Notes: a model not told the origin generated them from the sequence alone. DNA of 42,542 bases from Bacteroidales bacterium (GCA_021740045.1 JAIPAP010000020.1:1-42542); one strand, 5' to 3'; numbered from the stretch's first letter, positions 1 through 9,957 are shown. Made by a program: numbers and translations.

Positions 1-91
1 AAAGTGGGCTAAGTATAAATGCAAAGGTGACTGCAACCCGACGGAGACCCCTGCCTGTCCCTTTAGCTTTGCCTGAAGTTTTAAAAGTTTA

Positions 92-140
92 GGTGGAGGA
101 GGGGGGAAAAACGCTTTGCGTTTTTCCCTCCGCCTCCACC
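92..140. repeat. Long inverted repeat (hairpin)
   Basis: GGTGGAGG (92-99) pairs with CCTCCACC (133-140), and GGGAAAAACGC (104-114) pairs exactly with GCGTTTTTCCC (118-128) around a three-base loop. The middle part of the stem is imperfect. It may terminate a gene that lies left of the window or be a REP-like repeat. No obvious U-tract follows on the plus strand, which argues against a simple terminator. Confidence 0.65.
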
Positions 141-234
141 CCCCTAACAACAACTATTTTGTCATTTCGAATTTTCAGTCTTTTTTAAAGCCCACATAAC
201 TAAAATGACAATTAGCGCTGCAACTATATATTGC

Positions 235-524
235 CCCCGAAGTATACGGGGCAGGCGTTCGCTTTAGCGAACGGGTTTAGGGGTCTACAACCTATGCTGG
301 GCTTTAGCCCATAGGATGGGTGCCGGGTTAAAACCCGGAAAAAGGGTAACTCATTTTGTAATCCGTCGACTAACCCCGAAAGCTTTCGGGGCGACAGCCT
401 GTCCCGATTAATCGGGAGCAATTCATATTTATCTCACAATCAATACAAAACAAAAACTTGTCATTGGTAGAAACAACCGAGCGATAGCGAGGTTGTTGAG
501 GGAGCCCGCCTGCCGGCGGACAGG
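235..524. repeat. Cluster of short palindromes (REP-like)
   Basis: At least six different palindromes lie within 290 bp: CCCCG..CGGGG (235-251), GTTCGCT-TT-AGCGAAC (257-272), a CCTAT/ATAGG stem enclosing GGGCT-TT-AGCCC (291-315), CCGGGT-TAAA-ACCCGG (323-338), the perfect 18-mer CCCCGAAAGCTTTCGGGG (374-391, flanked by GTCG/CGAC) and the perfect 16-mer TCCCGATTAATCGGGA (402-417). AACAACC/GGTTGTT (472-497) and a GC-rich CCGCCTGCCGGCGG block (506-519) follow. The variety of sequences suggests stacked dispersed repeats rather than one element. Confidence 0.65.
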
Positions 525-660
525 AAATCTCCATGCTAAATGCAATTTCACCGAACGCCAGTGATATCTTATAAGCTTTATATGGTTCAACCTTATTACA
601 GCTATTCAATACACTACTGATAAGAAAAGAGACATTATTGGTTAAGACGAATCAGTAGTT

Positions 661-752
661 CTGAATCTACACGCTGAAATCTAAAATCTCCACTCTACAT
701 TCTCCACTCTACATTCTCCAATCTACATTTCCAATCTCCATTCTCCACTCCC
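661..752. repeat. Degenerate CTCCACTCTACATT direct repeats
   Basis: Words such as ATCTCCACTCTACATTCTCC and shorter variants recur imperfectly about every 10-20 bases, all pyrimidine-rich on the plus strand. The run ends at the stop codon of the downstream minus-strand gene. Similar word salad occupies the right end of the window (about 42,280-42,510). Function unknown. Confidence 0.5.
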
Positions 753-2011
753 TATGTCTTTCTCTTCTTCTTCTTTGCTGCCGGGAACAGGATATTGTTA
801 AGAATTAAGCGGTATCCCGGTGAATTGGGATACAGTTCCAGCCTTGTGGGTGGGTCGCCTACGCGGTGTTGATAGTCTTCGGGGTCGTGTCCTCCGTAGA
901 ATGTCCAGGTTCCCTTGCCAAATTCGCCATGAATATAGCGGGCTTCGTTGGCCGATTTATTTTCACCCATTACCAGCACATCGGGTTTCAGGTAATTTTT
1001 GTTAAATGCGGTGGTCTGTCCCATAAATCCTTTTATCACATTTTTGTGATTCTGGCAAAGCATGGTGGGTATAGGATCCCATTTAGCCGAAAAATCGAAT
1101 AAGGTGAAATAGTCATTCTGGCGGCTTACCTTCCGGTCGTAGGTTACATCGATTGAAGATATCTCATACTCATAGGGATTTGTTACCAGTTCAAAATCTT
1201 CAAAAGCAATACAATTGCTATAATCCAGCTTCTGTTGAGCATTGGGATCGGCCGGGTCCCCATCGAACATCTCGGCGCAAATGTCCACACCTTCGGCTGC
1301 CAGGGCAACGTCAAAACTGTCGGGCGCTGAGCACATGGAGAACAGGTAACCGCCACCGGCAACAAATTCTTTGATCTTTTTTGCCACGGCCAGTTTTAAA
1401 TGCGACACCTTACTAAAGCCCAGCTTGCTGGCCATTTCTTCCGACAATCTTACATCTTCCTGGTACCATGCTGCATTACGATAAGCCCGCCAAAATTTCC
1501 CATACTGCCCGGTAAAATCCTCGTGGTGAAGGTGGAGCCAGTCATAGGTGGGTAATTTCCCCTGCATCACCTTTTCATCATAAACCAGCTCATAAGGGAT
1601 CTCGGCAAAGGTAAGGGCAAGTGTTACGGCATCGTCCCAGGGCTGGTTGTTCGGTGGGGCATAAACAGCAATCTTGGGCGCTTTATGAAGTTTCACGTTG
1701 TTCATGTTGGTTCCCGGGTCGGAGATCTTTCGCAGTATGGCTGTACTCTGCGCATCGGCAATTACTTCATAGCTCACACCACGAATATTACATTCATCTT
1801 CGATGGACTGGTGATATTTGCTCATAAAACTACCACCCCGGTAATTGAGCAGCCAATCAACCTCCACCTCACGTTCCAGAATCCAATAAGCGATTCCATA
1901 GGCCTTGAGGTGATTTTCCTGGGTTTCATCCATGGGAATAAGCATGTAAGCTGCTTTGGCAGAGCTTATACTGATAAGCAGCAGCCCAATAAAGATAATT
2001 CGTTTAAACAT
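752..2011 (-). CDS. Conserved exported protein ('asparagine synthetase B' misnomer)
   Basis: This 419-residue protein has a clean signal peptide (MFKRIIFIGLLLISISSAKA). The start is therefore placed at the second Met (2011) rather than at 2032, where an uncharged seven-residue extension would precede it. The mature part begins AYMLIPMDETQENHLKAYG, a stretch I recall as highly conserved in Bacteroidota proteins that databases often label asparagine synthetase B. I see no N-terminal catalytic Cys of a class II amidotransferase and no SGGxDS ATP-pyrophosphatase loop, so that name is not supported. Gly-rich strands near residues 220-240 would fit a class I amidotransferase-like fold, but this is a guess. 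The C-terminus is very basic (KKKKRK). It lies about 60 bp downstream of dnaB on the same strand and may be co-transcribed with it. Confidence 0.75.
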   Translation of the reverse strand: MFKRIIFIGLLLISISSAKAAYMLIPMDETQENHLKAYGIAYWILEREVEVDWLLNYRGGSFMSKYHQSIEDECNIRGVSYEVIADAQSTAILRKISDPGTNMNNVKLHKAPKIAVYAPPNNQPWDDAVTLALTFAEIPYELVYDEKVMQGKLPTYDWLHLHHEDFTGQYGKFWRAYRNAAWYQEDVRLSEEMASKLGFSKVSHLKLAVAKKIKEFVAGGGYLFSMCSAPDSFDVALAAEGVDICAEMFDGDPADPNAQQKLDYSNCIAFEDFELVTNPYEYEISSIDVTYDRKVSRQNDYFTLFDFSAKWDPIPTMLCQNHKNVIKGFMGQTTAFNKNYLKPDVLVMGENKSANEARYIHGEFGKGTWTFYGGHDPEDYQHRVGDPPTRLELYPNSPGYRLILNNILFPAAKKKKRKT

Positions 2012-2069
2012 AACAGCAGGTGTTTTCCACATAGCGTTGAAACGCTTGCGTTATTGTATCAAGAACTTC

Positions 2070-3626
2070 CTAGAAAGGTACATTATCGTCTTTATCAAAA
2101 CCTTTTTCCTCCTGATCGTCATCATCATTCATTTTCGATTGGAATGTGAAGGTTTGCCCGGAGCTTTCAAAATCTTCATTTGGCGTAAGATCGGTCTGGG
2201 CATATTCATGCTCCTCCAGATCGGTAAAACGGGCGAACTTATTGATGAATTTAAGACGGATATCTTCCAATGCCCCATTTCTGTGCTTGGCGATACTTAC
2301 TTCGGCAACGCCATCAAGGGAATTCCCTTCTTCATCCTCAGTGATCTTGTAATATTCGGGGCGGTATATAAACATAACAATATCGGCATCCTGCTCAATT
2401 GCGCCTGATTCTCTGAGGTCGGAAAGAATGGGCTTTTTACTTCCACCCCTGGTTTCCACTGCACGGCTTAGCTGAGAAAGAGATATCACCGGCACATTCA
2501 GTTCTTTCGCCAGGCTTTTTAATGAACGGGAAATATTGCTGATCTCCTGTTCACGGTTTGATTTATTATTACCGGCATCGGAGGTCATCAACTGCAGGTA
2601 GTCCACCACAATCAGTTCAATATCATGTTGCGCTTTCAAACGCCGGCACTTGGCTCTAAGCTCGAAGATCGATAAAGCCGGGGTGTCGTCGATAATAAGC
2701 GGTGCATCAATCAGGTTGTTGATACGTGCATGCAATTGCTCCCATTCGTGGGGCTCGAGGTTACCTTTTTTCAATTTACCGGCGCCTAAACCTGTTTCGG
2801 AGGCGATCAGCCTGGTTACTAACTGCAAGGCCGACATCTCGAGGGAAAAAATTGCCACAGGTTTTTTAAAGTCAACGGCAATATTACGGGCCATGGTCAG
2901 GGCAAAGGCTGTTTTTCCCATACCCGGCCGCGCGGCCAGGATGATCAAATCGGATTTTTGCCAACCCGACGTCACGCGATCAAGTTCCGTAAAGCTTGAG
3001 GGCACGCCACTGAGGTGACCTTCCTGATCGCGGGCGGATTCGATTTGATGAACGGCTTCTTTTACCAAAGAGCGCATATCATCGTAACTACGCCGCAGGT
3101 TACTTTCACTTACTGCAAAAAGATTGCTTTCGGCCTTATCGAGCAACTCAAACACATCGGTGGTATCTTCAAAAGCATCTTTAATGATCTCAGAAGAAGT
3201 GCGTATCAACTCCCGCTGAATGAACTTTTGAAGCAGGATGCGCGCATGATATTCAATATTGGCCGCCGAGGCAATACGATTGGTAAGCTGGGTGATGTAA
3301 TAAGGGCCTCCTACCAGCTCAAGCTCACCGGATGACTTTAGCTCATTGGTCACAGTGAGAATATCGACCGGCTGCGAATTGGCAAACAAATTTTTCATGG
3401 CCGCAAATATCTTTTGATGCGCTTCTTTGTAAAAGACTTCCGGTTTTAGAATATCGATTACCGAAGTAAGCGCATCTTTCTCGAGCATCATGGCGCCCAA
3501 TACGGTTTCTTCAATATCCACCGCCTGAGGAGGGATTTTACCGTGCTCATAAGATGCCTGTGTTATAAGGCCTTGCGTTAATTTTTCCCGCTTCTTGTTC
3601 TGAGAGGAATTGGTTGGATTATTCAT
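2070..3626 (-). CDS. dnaB: Replicative DNA helicase DnaB
   Basis: This 518-residue hexameric 5'-3' helicase unwinds DNA at the replication fork and recruits primase. The N-terminal domain (about 35-135, beginning PPQAVDIEETVLGAMM) and the RecA-like C-terminal domain (about 205-470) are both complete. Walker A is ARPGMGKT at about 232-239, followed by a Walker B-type LIVVDYLQLM and the H4 segment SLSQLSRAVE with a downstream arginine-rich ILSDLRESGAIEQDAD. The acidic tail DDDDQEEKGFDKDDNVPF is typical of Bacteroidota DnaB. Length is slightly above the enterobacterial norm because of the N-terminal extension and tail. No intein is present at the usual insertion sites. Confidence 0.97.
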   Translation of the reverse strand: MNNPTNSSQNKKREKLTQGLITQASYEHGKIPPQAVDIEETVLGAMMLEKDALTSVIDILKPEVFYKEAHQKIFAAMKNLFANSQPVDILTVTNELKSSGELELVGGPYYITQLTNRIASAANIEYHARILLQKFIQRELIRTSSEIIKDAFEDTTDVFELLDKAESNLFAVSESNLRRSYDDMRSLVKEAVHQIESARDQEGHLSGVPSSFTELDRVTSGWQKSDLIILAARPGMGKTAFALTMARNIAVDFKKPVAIFSLEMSALQLVTRLIASETGLGAGKLKKGNLEPHEWEQLHARINNLIDAPLIIDDTPALSIFELRAKCRRLKAQHDIELIVVDYLQLMTSDAGNNKSNREQEISNISRSLKSLAKELNVPVISLSQLSRAVETRGGSKKPILSDLRESGAIEQDADIVMFIYRPEYYKITEDEEGNSLDGVAEVSIAKHRNGALEDIRLKFINKFARFTDLEEHEYAQTDLTPNEDFESSGQTFTFQSKMNDDDDQEEKGFDKDDNVPF

Positions 3627-3633
3627 ATGAGAT

Positions 3634-3641
3634 CAAAAATA
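3634..3641 (-). promoter_or_regulatory. Candidate -7 box upstream of dnaB
   Basis: Read on the minus strand the sequence is TATTTTTG, a full match to the Bacteroidetes -7 consensus TAnnTTTG. No clear TTG -33 element is seen 17-19 bases upstream. The predicted transcription start falls within a few bases of the dnaB ATG at 3626, so the transcript would be nearly leaderless. Confidence 0.35.
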
Positions 3642-3796
3642 TAATAATAACTTTTAAATTCTATCGATTCCTTCAATGAGTTACTAACAAGCTAAGCAAT
3701 TGACTCTAAACCATGTTTGTTTTAAAGTATTCTTTTTCAAGACTTTAAAATTGTCCCAAATAGGGCTATTCAATACAACCAACCATAGAAAATGGT

Positions 3797-3804
3797 TATT
3801 TTTG
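3797..3804 (+). promoter_or_regulatory. Candidate -7 box upstream of the BatA-like gene
   Basis: TATTTTTG matches TAnnTTTG and lies 37 bases before the ATG at 3841, giving a leader of roughly 30 bases. The -33 element is not obvious. Confidence 0.35.
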
Positions 3805-3840
3805 CCCTTTGATTGAAAAAACAATTAACGCAACAATTCT

Positions 3841-5886
3841 ATGGAATTTGCTCATCCGTCATTCTTATATGCCTTAACGGCCATTGCGATACCGATTATT
3901 ATCCATCTTTTTAATTTTCGCCGATTTAAGCGGGTATTTTTTACCAATGTCCGCTTTATCAAAGAATTAAAACAGGAAACACAAAAGCGATCGCAATTAA
4001 GGCATTTGATCGTTTTATTGATGAGAATATTAGCCATTGCGGCCCTGGTCTTTGCATTTGCTCGACCTTTCATACCGGTTGATGCCAACGAAGAAAAAGT
4101 AACCCGCAAAAATGCCGTAAGCATCTTTATCGACAATTCCTTTAGCATGCAGGTGGAATCCACCGAAGGCAGACTCCTGAATGTAGCCCGCCGAAAAGCC
4201 GGTGAAATTGTGAATACCTATAGCAATACCGATAACTTTCAATTGCTTACCAATAATTTTAGAGGCATCCACCAACGGCTTGTAAGCAAAACCGAGATGG
4301 ATGAAATGCTTGAGCAGATCAACATCAGCCCGGTTTCACGCAGGGCTAGCGAAGTGCTTACCCGGCAAAAAGATTTGCTGAATGAGCAAACAGGATCTAA
4401 TAAGACATCGTATATAATCTCTGATTTTCAAAAGAATACATTTGATTTTGCTCAACTAAAGCAAGACACCACCCTGGATGTTGTCCTTGTACCGCTTACG
4501 GCAGATAATACAAGCAACCTGTTTATCGATAGCTGCTGGTTTACAACACCCATACAGCAGGTGAACCAGGGCGTTACGCTTAAAGTCAGCATTACTAATT
4601 CATCGGATAAGGAATATGAAAAAATTCCGGTTAAGCTCCGAATTGGTGGACAGCAAAAAGCCCTGGCGAGTTTTAGCATAAAGCCCCGTTCCTCCACCGA
4701 GGTGGACCTGGCTTATACCCATTATTCCCCGGGCATTAAATACGGCGAGCTGGAGATCAACGATTACCCGGTAACTTACGATGATCGTTTTTATATCTCA
4801 TACCGTGTTGATGCCACCATCCCGGTATTGGCCATAAATGATGATGAAGAAAGCGCTTATTTAAATGCCCTGTATGGGAGAGATTCGGTTTTTGTGTTTG
4901 ATCAAACCGCATTGCGGCAAATCAATTATTCCGGCTTATCCGATTATCAGCTTATTGTATTAAATAACCTCGACAATCTTCCAACCGGCCTTATCCGGCA
5001 ACTCCAACGATTTATGCAAAGCGGGGGCAGTGTTGCTGTATTTCCATCGGAAGATATCGAACGCTCGAGTTATGAAACCTTTCTTGGCCAGTTCAGGATA
5101 GGGCGATTGGAGAAAATTGATACGGCCAGCACAGAGGTTAGCTCTATTAACACCTCTCATCTTTTATACCAGGATGTTTTTGAAGAAATTCCTGAAAACA
5201 TGGATTTCCCGGCAGTTTTTGCACATTATCCCTTGCGGCTGATCTCCCGCTCACCCACCGAACCGGTTTTAACCATGCAAAACGGCGATGTGTTCCTTAC
5301 CCAAACACCTTATGAAAATGGGCATATTTACTTTTTCACCAGCCCCTTGGACAGCGATTTCTCGAATTTTCCCCGCCATGCCCTGTTTGTTCCCACGCTT
5401 TATAAAATTGCACTCCTGAGCCATCCACCTCAACGGCTTTATCATACCATTGGCAAAAGCTCCGCTATCAGGCTTCGCAACATTAATATACAGAATGAGG
5501 AAGTATTTCATATAAAAAGCTTCAACGGGGATTTTGATATCATTCCTTCGCACATGCAATCGGCCGGGCAGGTTATCATCGATCCTCATGAACAAATTAA
5601 GGAAACAGGCAACTACCGCATTGTAAAACAGGAAAAGGAAGTGGCCGGCATTGCTTACAATTACGACCGTACCGAATCCGTTTTAAATTATTACACCAAG
5701 GATGAGCTTGAACAAATGATAGCCGATAACCAGTTGGAGTCATTTTCAGTTCTTGATATACAAACCGAAAATGTTAAGAAAGCAATAACCCGCTTAAGTA
5801 AAGGCGTGCAGCTATGGATATATTTTGTTTTAGCAGCTTTGTTATTTTTGCTCGCCGAAGGACTCATACTTCGTTTTTGGAAATAA
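3841..5886 (+). CDS. BatA-type membrane protein with VWA-like domain
   Basis: This 681-residue protein starts with the double-transmembrane BatA/aerotolerance-type N-terminus: MEFAHPSFLYALTAIAIPII, then an IHLFNFRRFKRV motif and a second membrane helix at about 57-78. A von Willebrand A-like fold follows, with the metal-site signature D98-x-S100-x-S102 (FIDNSFSM). A long periplasmic part follows, including a class I amidotransferase-like region around GDVFLTQTPYENGHIYFFTS, and a final membrane helix at about 658-677. Proteins of this type are widespread single genes in Bacteroidota. They are often called BatA or hypothetical, and no enzymatic activity is established. The gene stands alone here, without the batBCDE or MoxR genes of a Bat operon. 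The gap to the topoisomerase gene is 138 bp. Confidence 0.85.
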   Translation: MEFAHPSFLYALTAIAIPIIIHLFNFRRFKRVFFTNVRFIKELKQETQKRSQLRHLIVLLMRILAIAALVFAFARPFIPVDANEEKVTRKNAVSIFIDNSFSMQVESTEGRLLNVARRKAGEIVNTYSNTDNFQLLTNNFRGIHQRLVSKTEMDEMLEQINISPVSRRASEVLTRQKDLLNEQTGSNKTSYIISDFQKNTFDFAQLKQDTTLDVVLVPLTADNTSNLFIDSCWFTTPIQQVNQGVTLKVSITNSSDKEYEKIPVKLRIGGQQKALASFSIKPRSSTEVDLAYTHYSPGIKYGELEINDYPVTYDDRFYISYRVDATIPVLAINDDEESAYLNALYGRDSVFVFDQTALRQINYSGLSDYQLIVLNNLDNLPTGLIRQLQRFMQSGGSVAVFPSEDIERSSYETFLGQFRIGRLEKIDTASTEVSSINTSHLLYQDVFEEIPENMDFPAVFAHYPLRLISRSPTEPVLTMQNGDVFLTQTPYENGHIYFFTSPLDSDFSNFPRHALFVPTLYKIALLSHPPQRLYHTIGKSSAIRLRNINIQNEEVFHIKSFNGDFDIIPSHMQSAGQVIIDPHEQIKETGNYRIVKQEKEVAGIAYNYDRTESVLNYYTKDELEQMIADNQLESFSVLDIQTENVKKAITRLSKGVQLWIYFVLAALLFLLAEGLILRFWK

Positions 5887-6024
5887 GGAGAAGCTGAATT
5901 GAAGAGAACAGACAACATATTGAAAACCGGCTACCTGGAATGTGGTCAGAAGCTCCATGACCATTGAGCAATAGGATTACCAGTATCATCCTAAACACAA
6001 ACGAACCGAGGAAAGCGAGATTAG

Positions 6025-8673
6025 ATGAGTGAGAACGAAGAAAATAACCGACAAAACGAAGAAGGCAAACAGGGCGAGGAGAATGGAAATCCTGCCGGCC
6101 ACTTGGTGCGAAGCATCCATTTGAACGAGATGTACGAGGACTGGTTTCTCGATTATGCATCCTACGTCATACTCGAAAGGGCCGTACCCAATATTGTGGA
6201 TGGATTAAAACCGGTTCACCGCCGCATCCTGCATGCCATGCGCGAATTGGATGACGGCAGGTTCAACAAAGTGGCCAACATTATCGGGCATGCCATGAAA
6301 TATCACCCCCACGGTGATGCCGCTATCGGAGATGCATTGGTGCAGTTAGGAACAAAAAATCTCTTAATCGATACCCAGGGGAATTGGGGCAATATACACA
6401 CCGGCGATAGTGCAGCAGCGCCCCGTTATATCGAGGCCCGGTTGTCGAAATTTGCCAATGAGGTGGTGTTCAACCCAAAGACAACAACCTGGAAAGCATC
6501 CTATGACGGAAGAAATAAGGAGCCGCTTACTTTACCGGTAAAATTTCCGTTGCTCCTGGCGCAGGGCGTTGAAGGTATTGCCGTGGGCTTATCTTCCCGC
6601 ATCTTACCTCACAACTTTAACGAATTGATCGACGCCTCCGTCAGGATACTGCAAGGGAAAGATTTTGAGATTTACCCCGATTTCCCCACCGGAGGAATGG
6701 CAGACTTTACTAAATACAACGAAGGTAAACGTGGCGGGCGCGTCAGGATAAGGGCCAAGATCACCCAGGCAGACCGTAAAACCCTGGCAATTACCGAAAT
6801 CCCCTATGGCTCCACCACCAACAGCCTGATAGATTCTATTATTGCAGCCAATGATAAGGGCAAGATAAAGATCAGAAAAATTGATGATAACACAGCCGAA
6901 AATGTGGAAATCCTCATCCACTTAGCCCCCGGCACAGACCCTGACACCACCATTGATGCCCTTTATGCCTTTACCAATTGTGAAGTGTCCATATCACCCA
7001 ATGCCTGTGTTATCGATGAAGAAAAGCCGCGTTTCCTGGGCGTAAAGGATATCCTGAAAATCTCCACCGAAAATACTGTAGACCTTCTCAAAAAAGAGCT
7101 GGAGATCAGAAAAGGGGAATTGCTGGAACAGTTGCACTTTTCATCCCTCGAAAAGATATTTATCGAAGAGCGCATCTACCGACCCATCGAACAATGTGAA
7201 ACCTGGGAAGAAGTCATTAATACCATCGATAAGGGTCTTGATCCCTTCAAGCCAAACCTGTATCGCGAAGTGACCCGCGATGACATCATCAGGTTAACGG
7301 AGATAAAGATCAAACGCATCTCTAAGTACAATTCCTTTAAGGCCGACGAAGCCATGAAGGAATTGAAGAAAGAATTGGAACTGGTGGAATTCAGGCTGGA
7401 GAATCTGGTGGATTTTGCCATTGACTATTTCCGCAAGATCAAGAAGAAATACGGAAAAGGTCGTGAGCGCAAATCCGAGATGCGCAGCTTCGACACCATT
7501 GAAGCTAGTATGGTAGCGGCCGCTACCCAAAAGCTCTTTGTGGACCGCACAGAAGGTTTTGCCGGAACAGGTCTTAAAAAAGCCGAATACGTAGCCGATT
7601 GCTCCGACATTGATGATATTATTGTATTTCGGAAAGATGGAACCTTCATTGTAACCAAGGTAACCGATAAGGTATTTGTGGGTAAGGATGTGATCCATAT
7701 CGATATTTTTAAACGCAATGATGAACGAACCATATACAACATGGTATATCGCGATGGTAAAGGTGGCCATAATCTTGCCAAACGATTCGCGGTGCTGGGA
7801 ATCACCCGCGATAAAGAGTACGATCTTACCCGCGGCAATTCCGGTTCGAAGATCCTCTATTTTTCAGCTAATCCAAATGGGGAAGCAGAGATCATTAAAA
7901 TATTGCTTTACCCGCGCCCCAGATTGAAAAAACGTACGTTCGATTTCGACTTCAGTGAATTGGCCATTAAAGGACGAACCGCCAAAGGCAACATCCTTTC
8001 GCGTTACCCCATCCAAAAAATCACCAAAAAGGAAGAAGGTATCTCTACCCTGGGCGGGCTGGACTATTGGTTCGATGAAGAAGTGCAACGGCTCAACACC
8101 GATGAGAAAGGGAAATACCTGGGTAACTTCAAAAACGATAAGCTATTCACGTTGATGAAATCGGGTTCCTATAAGCTATATACTCCTGATGTACAAACCC
8201 ATTTCGAGGATGATTTGATCCATATTGAAAAATTCGATCCCGAAAAGGTGATCACAGCAGTATATTATCACGGGGAAAAGGAGTTTTATTATGTCAAGCG
8301 GTTCCAGGTGGAGGAAACCGACAAACGGGTCGATTTTATCGACGCCGAAACCGGTTCGAAGCTAGTGCATGTGACAATGGCTCAAAATCCTTGGTTGGAG
8401 GTGGCTTTCGATAACAAAAAATTAAAAAAACCTCTTGATAATGAAGAGATCGATGCAACTGAATTCATCGGCATAAAAAGCTATAAGGCAAAAGGGAAAC
8501 GCCTAACCGATAAACCGGTGAAGGAGATCAAATTATTGATACCGGTCCGGGAAGAAGAAAAGCAATCTGCTCCTTCATCAGAAGAGGAATCCACGGAAAA
8601 AACCAATACTACGGATTCTTCCGATGATGACCATGATGATGGCACGCAACAAATGGAATTTAAATTCAATTAG
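6025..8673 (+). CDS. parC: DNA topoisomerase IV / gyrase subunit A (ParC-like)
   Basis: This 882-residue type IIA topoisomerase A subunit makes the transient double-strand break that lets DNA pass through; ATP hydrolysis is supplied by a partner B subunit not in this window. The quinolone-resistance region and winged helix are intact: VDGLKPVHRRILHAM (58-72), YHPHGDAAIGDALV (93-106) and the catalytic Tyr135 in AAPRYIEARL. A beta-pinwheel-like C-terminal domain (about 530-830) follows. It lacks an evident canonical GyrA box (QRRGGKG), which favours ParC over GyrA. The tail is acidic and Ser/Asp-rich. A purine-rich AGGAAAG lies about 10 bases before the ATG at 6025 and supports this start. The usual parE neighbour is absent. 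Confidence 0.9.
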   Translation: MSENEENNRQNEEGKQGEENGNPAGHLVRSIHLNEMYEDWFLDYASYVILERAVPNIVDGLKPVHRRILHAMRELDDGRFNKVANIIGHAMKYHPHGDAAIGDALVQLGTKNLLIDTQGNWGNIHTGDSAAAPRYIEARLSKFANEVVFNPKTTTWKASYDGRNKEPLTLPVKFPLLLAQGVEGIAVGLSSRILPHNFNELIDASVRILQGKDFEIYPDFPTGGMADFTKYNEGKRGGRVRIRAKITQADRKTLAITEIPYGSTTNSLIDSIIAANDKGKIKIRKIDDNTAENVEILIHLAPGTDPDTTIDALYAFTNCEVSISPNACVIDEEKPRFLGVKDILKISTENTVDLLKKELEIRKGELLEQLHFSSLEKIFIEERIYRPIEQCETWEEVINTIDKGLDPFKPNLYREVTRDDIIRLTEIKIKRISKYNSFKADEAMKELKKELELVEFRLENLVDFAIDYFRKIKKKYGKGRERKSEMRSFDTIEASMVAAATQKLFVDRTEGFAGTGLKKAEYVADCSDIDDIIVFRKDGTFIVTKVTDKVFVGKDVIHIDIFKRNDERTIYNMVYRDGKGGHNLAKRFAVLGITRDKEYDLTRGNSGSKILYFSANPNGEAEIIKILLYPRPRLKKRTFDFDFSELAIKGRTAKGNILSRYPIQKITKKEEGISTLGGLDYWFDEEVQRLNTDEKGKYLGNFKNDKLFTLMKSGSYKLYTPDVQTHFEDDLIHIEKFDPEKVITAVYYHGEKEFYYVKRFQVEETDKRVDFIDAETGSKLVHVTMAQNPWLEVAFDNKKLKKPLDNEEIDATEFIGIKSYKAKGKRLTDKPVKEIKLLIPVREEEKQSAPSSEEESTEKTNTTDSSDDDHDDGTQQMEFKFN

Positions 8674-8742
8674 GCTGAACATATATATTTAGTGAAGGGT
8701 TCTATTAAACGGAATTTTGGAGAGAAAACAAAAGAAACACTT

Positions 8743-9945
8743 ATGGCAGATAATCAGGTACTTGATGTAACAAAAGATGTGAAATGGGTGGGCGTACTCG
8801 ATCCCGACCTGCTGACCTTTGATGTGGTTATGGAAACCGAATACGGGACTACCTACAATTCATATTTTATCGATGCCGATAAAAAAGCGGTAATCGAAAC
8901 TACTAAAGAGAATTTTTGGGAAACTTATCTCGAAAAGCTCAAACAAGTAGGTGATCCCAGCGAAATTGAATACATTATTCTCGATCATGCCGAGCCGGAC
9001 CATTCGGGTAATGTGAAAAACCTGTTAAGGATAGCACCCAATGCAAAGCTTGTTGGAAGCGGTAATGCCATCCGATATATGAAGGATATGATGGAAGGTG
9101 AATTCGATTACATCACCGTAAAAGGCGGCGATACACTCGATTTGGGCAACAAAACCCTTCGTTTCATAAATGCACCCAATCTGCACTGGCCCGATTCCAT
9201 TTATACCTATTTGGAGGAAGACAAAATGCTGTTTACTTGTGATTCATTCGGGGCACATTATTGCGATGAACGTATGTTTGATGATCTGGTGGATAACTGG
9301 GATGACGCTTTTAAATATTATTTTGACGTTATCCTGAAGCCCTATAGCAAGTTTATGTTAAAGGCCATCGACAAGATCAAACCACTTGATATAGATATTA
9401 TAGCCCCCGGGCATGGTCCCATCTTGCGCTCCGATTGGAAACGGTACGTGGATATGTCGCAGCAGTATGCCGAAGAAGCCATGAAATACCCGGAAACAAA
9501 GCATGTCTTTATCCCGTTTGTTTCAGCTTATCATAAAACTGGTATGATGGCCGAAGAAATTGCAGCAGGAATCCAAAAGGCCGGTGATATAACAGTAGAT
9601 GTGTGTGACATAGAACACATGTCGGTTGGTGATTTGGAAGCCCATATAACCAAGTGCTCCGGCGTACTGGTTGGTTCACCGGTGATCAATCAAAACATAC
9701 TTTTGCCGGTTTACAAGCTATTTGGGGTAATGACACCTATTCGTGATAAGAAAAAACTGGCAGCCTCCTTTGGTTCTTACGGTTGGAGCGGCGAAAACGC
9801 AAACCAGATCAATTCCAACCTTAAGAACTTGAAATTGAACTTATTCAATGATGGCCTATTTGTCAAATTCACCCCGACAGGTGAGGAAAAGCAGCAATGT
9901 CGTGAATTTGGCAAGGCATTTGGTGAAGCGCTGCTTAAGAACTAA
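8743..9945 (+). CDS. FprA-type flavodiiron protein
   Basis: This 400-residue cytosolic oxygen/NO reductase has an N-terminal metallo-beta-lactamase di-iron domain and a C-terminal flavodoxin domain that binds FMN. Di-iron ligands are visible as H82-x-E84-x-D86-H87 ([10 protein letters not shown]), then LHWPDS, the bridging Asp in CDSFGAHY, and the last His in APGHGPILR. The flavodoxin part starts around residue 252 ([20 protein letters not shown]) and carries the [10 protein letters not shown] phosphate/isoalloxazine region and a GSYGWSG loop. The start is set at 8743 (MADNQVLDV), which gives the normal family length. An upstream GTG at 8692 would add 17 residues unlike the family. Role: scavenging O2 or NO in an anaerobe or microaerophile. 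The electron donor, probably a rubredoxin, is not nearby. Confidence 0.93.
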   Translation: MADNQVLDVTKDVKWVGVLDPDLLTFDVVMETEYGTTYNSYFIDADKKAVIETTKENFWETYLEKLKQVGDPSEIEYIILDHAEPDHSGNVKNLLRIAPNAKLVGSGNAIRYMKDMMEGEFDYITVKGGDTLDLGNKTLRFINAPNLHWPDSIYTYLEEDKMLFTCDSFGAHYCDERMFDDLVDNWDDAFKYYFDVILKPYSKFMLKAIDKIKPLDIDIIAPGHGPILRSDWKRYVDMSQQYAEEAMKYPETKHVFIPFVSAYHKTGMMAEEIAAGIQKAGDITVDVCDIEHMSVGDLEAHITKCSGVLVGSPVINQNILLPVYKLFGVMTPIRDKKKLAASFGSYGWSGENANQINSNLKNLKLNLFNDGLFVKFTPTGEEKQQCREFGKAFGEALLKN

Positions 9946-9957
9946 ACAAGCTGAATA

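Larger units (their letters stand above)
1..751. other. Gene-free stretch rich in hairpins
   Basis: No convincing gene was found on either strand. The reading frames here (for example minus 370-609) run straight through palindromes and lack family features. What the stretch holds is a long hairpin at 92-140, a cluster of short perfect palindromes at 235-524, and a pyrimidine-rich run of degenerate direct repeats at about 661-752. It looks like repeat-rich intergenic DNA rather than a decayed gene. Confidence 0.6.

Noticed and set aside
370-609. Minus-strand frame of 79 codons
   Set aside because: It runs through three palindromes and a GC-rich repeat; the translation is largely repeat-derived and has no start context.
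752-2011. Asparagine synthetase B
   Set aside because: No N-terminal Cys nucleophile or SGGxDS loop, and a signal peptide is present.
8692-8742. GTG start 17 codons upstream of the flavodiiron protein
   Set aside because: The added residues are not family-like; MADNQ at 8743 gives the normal length.
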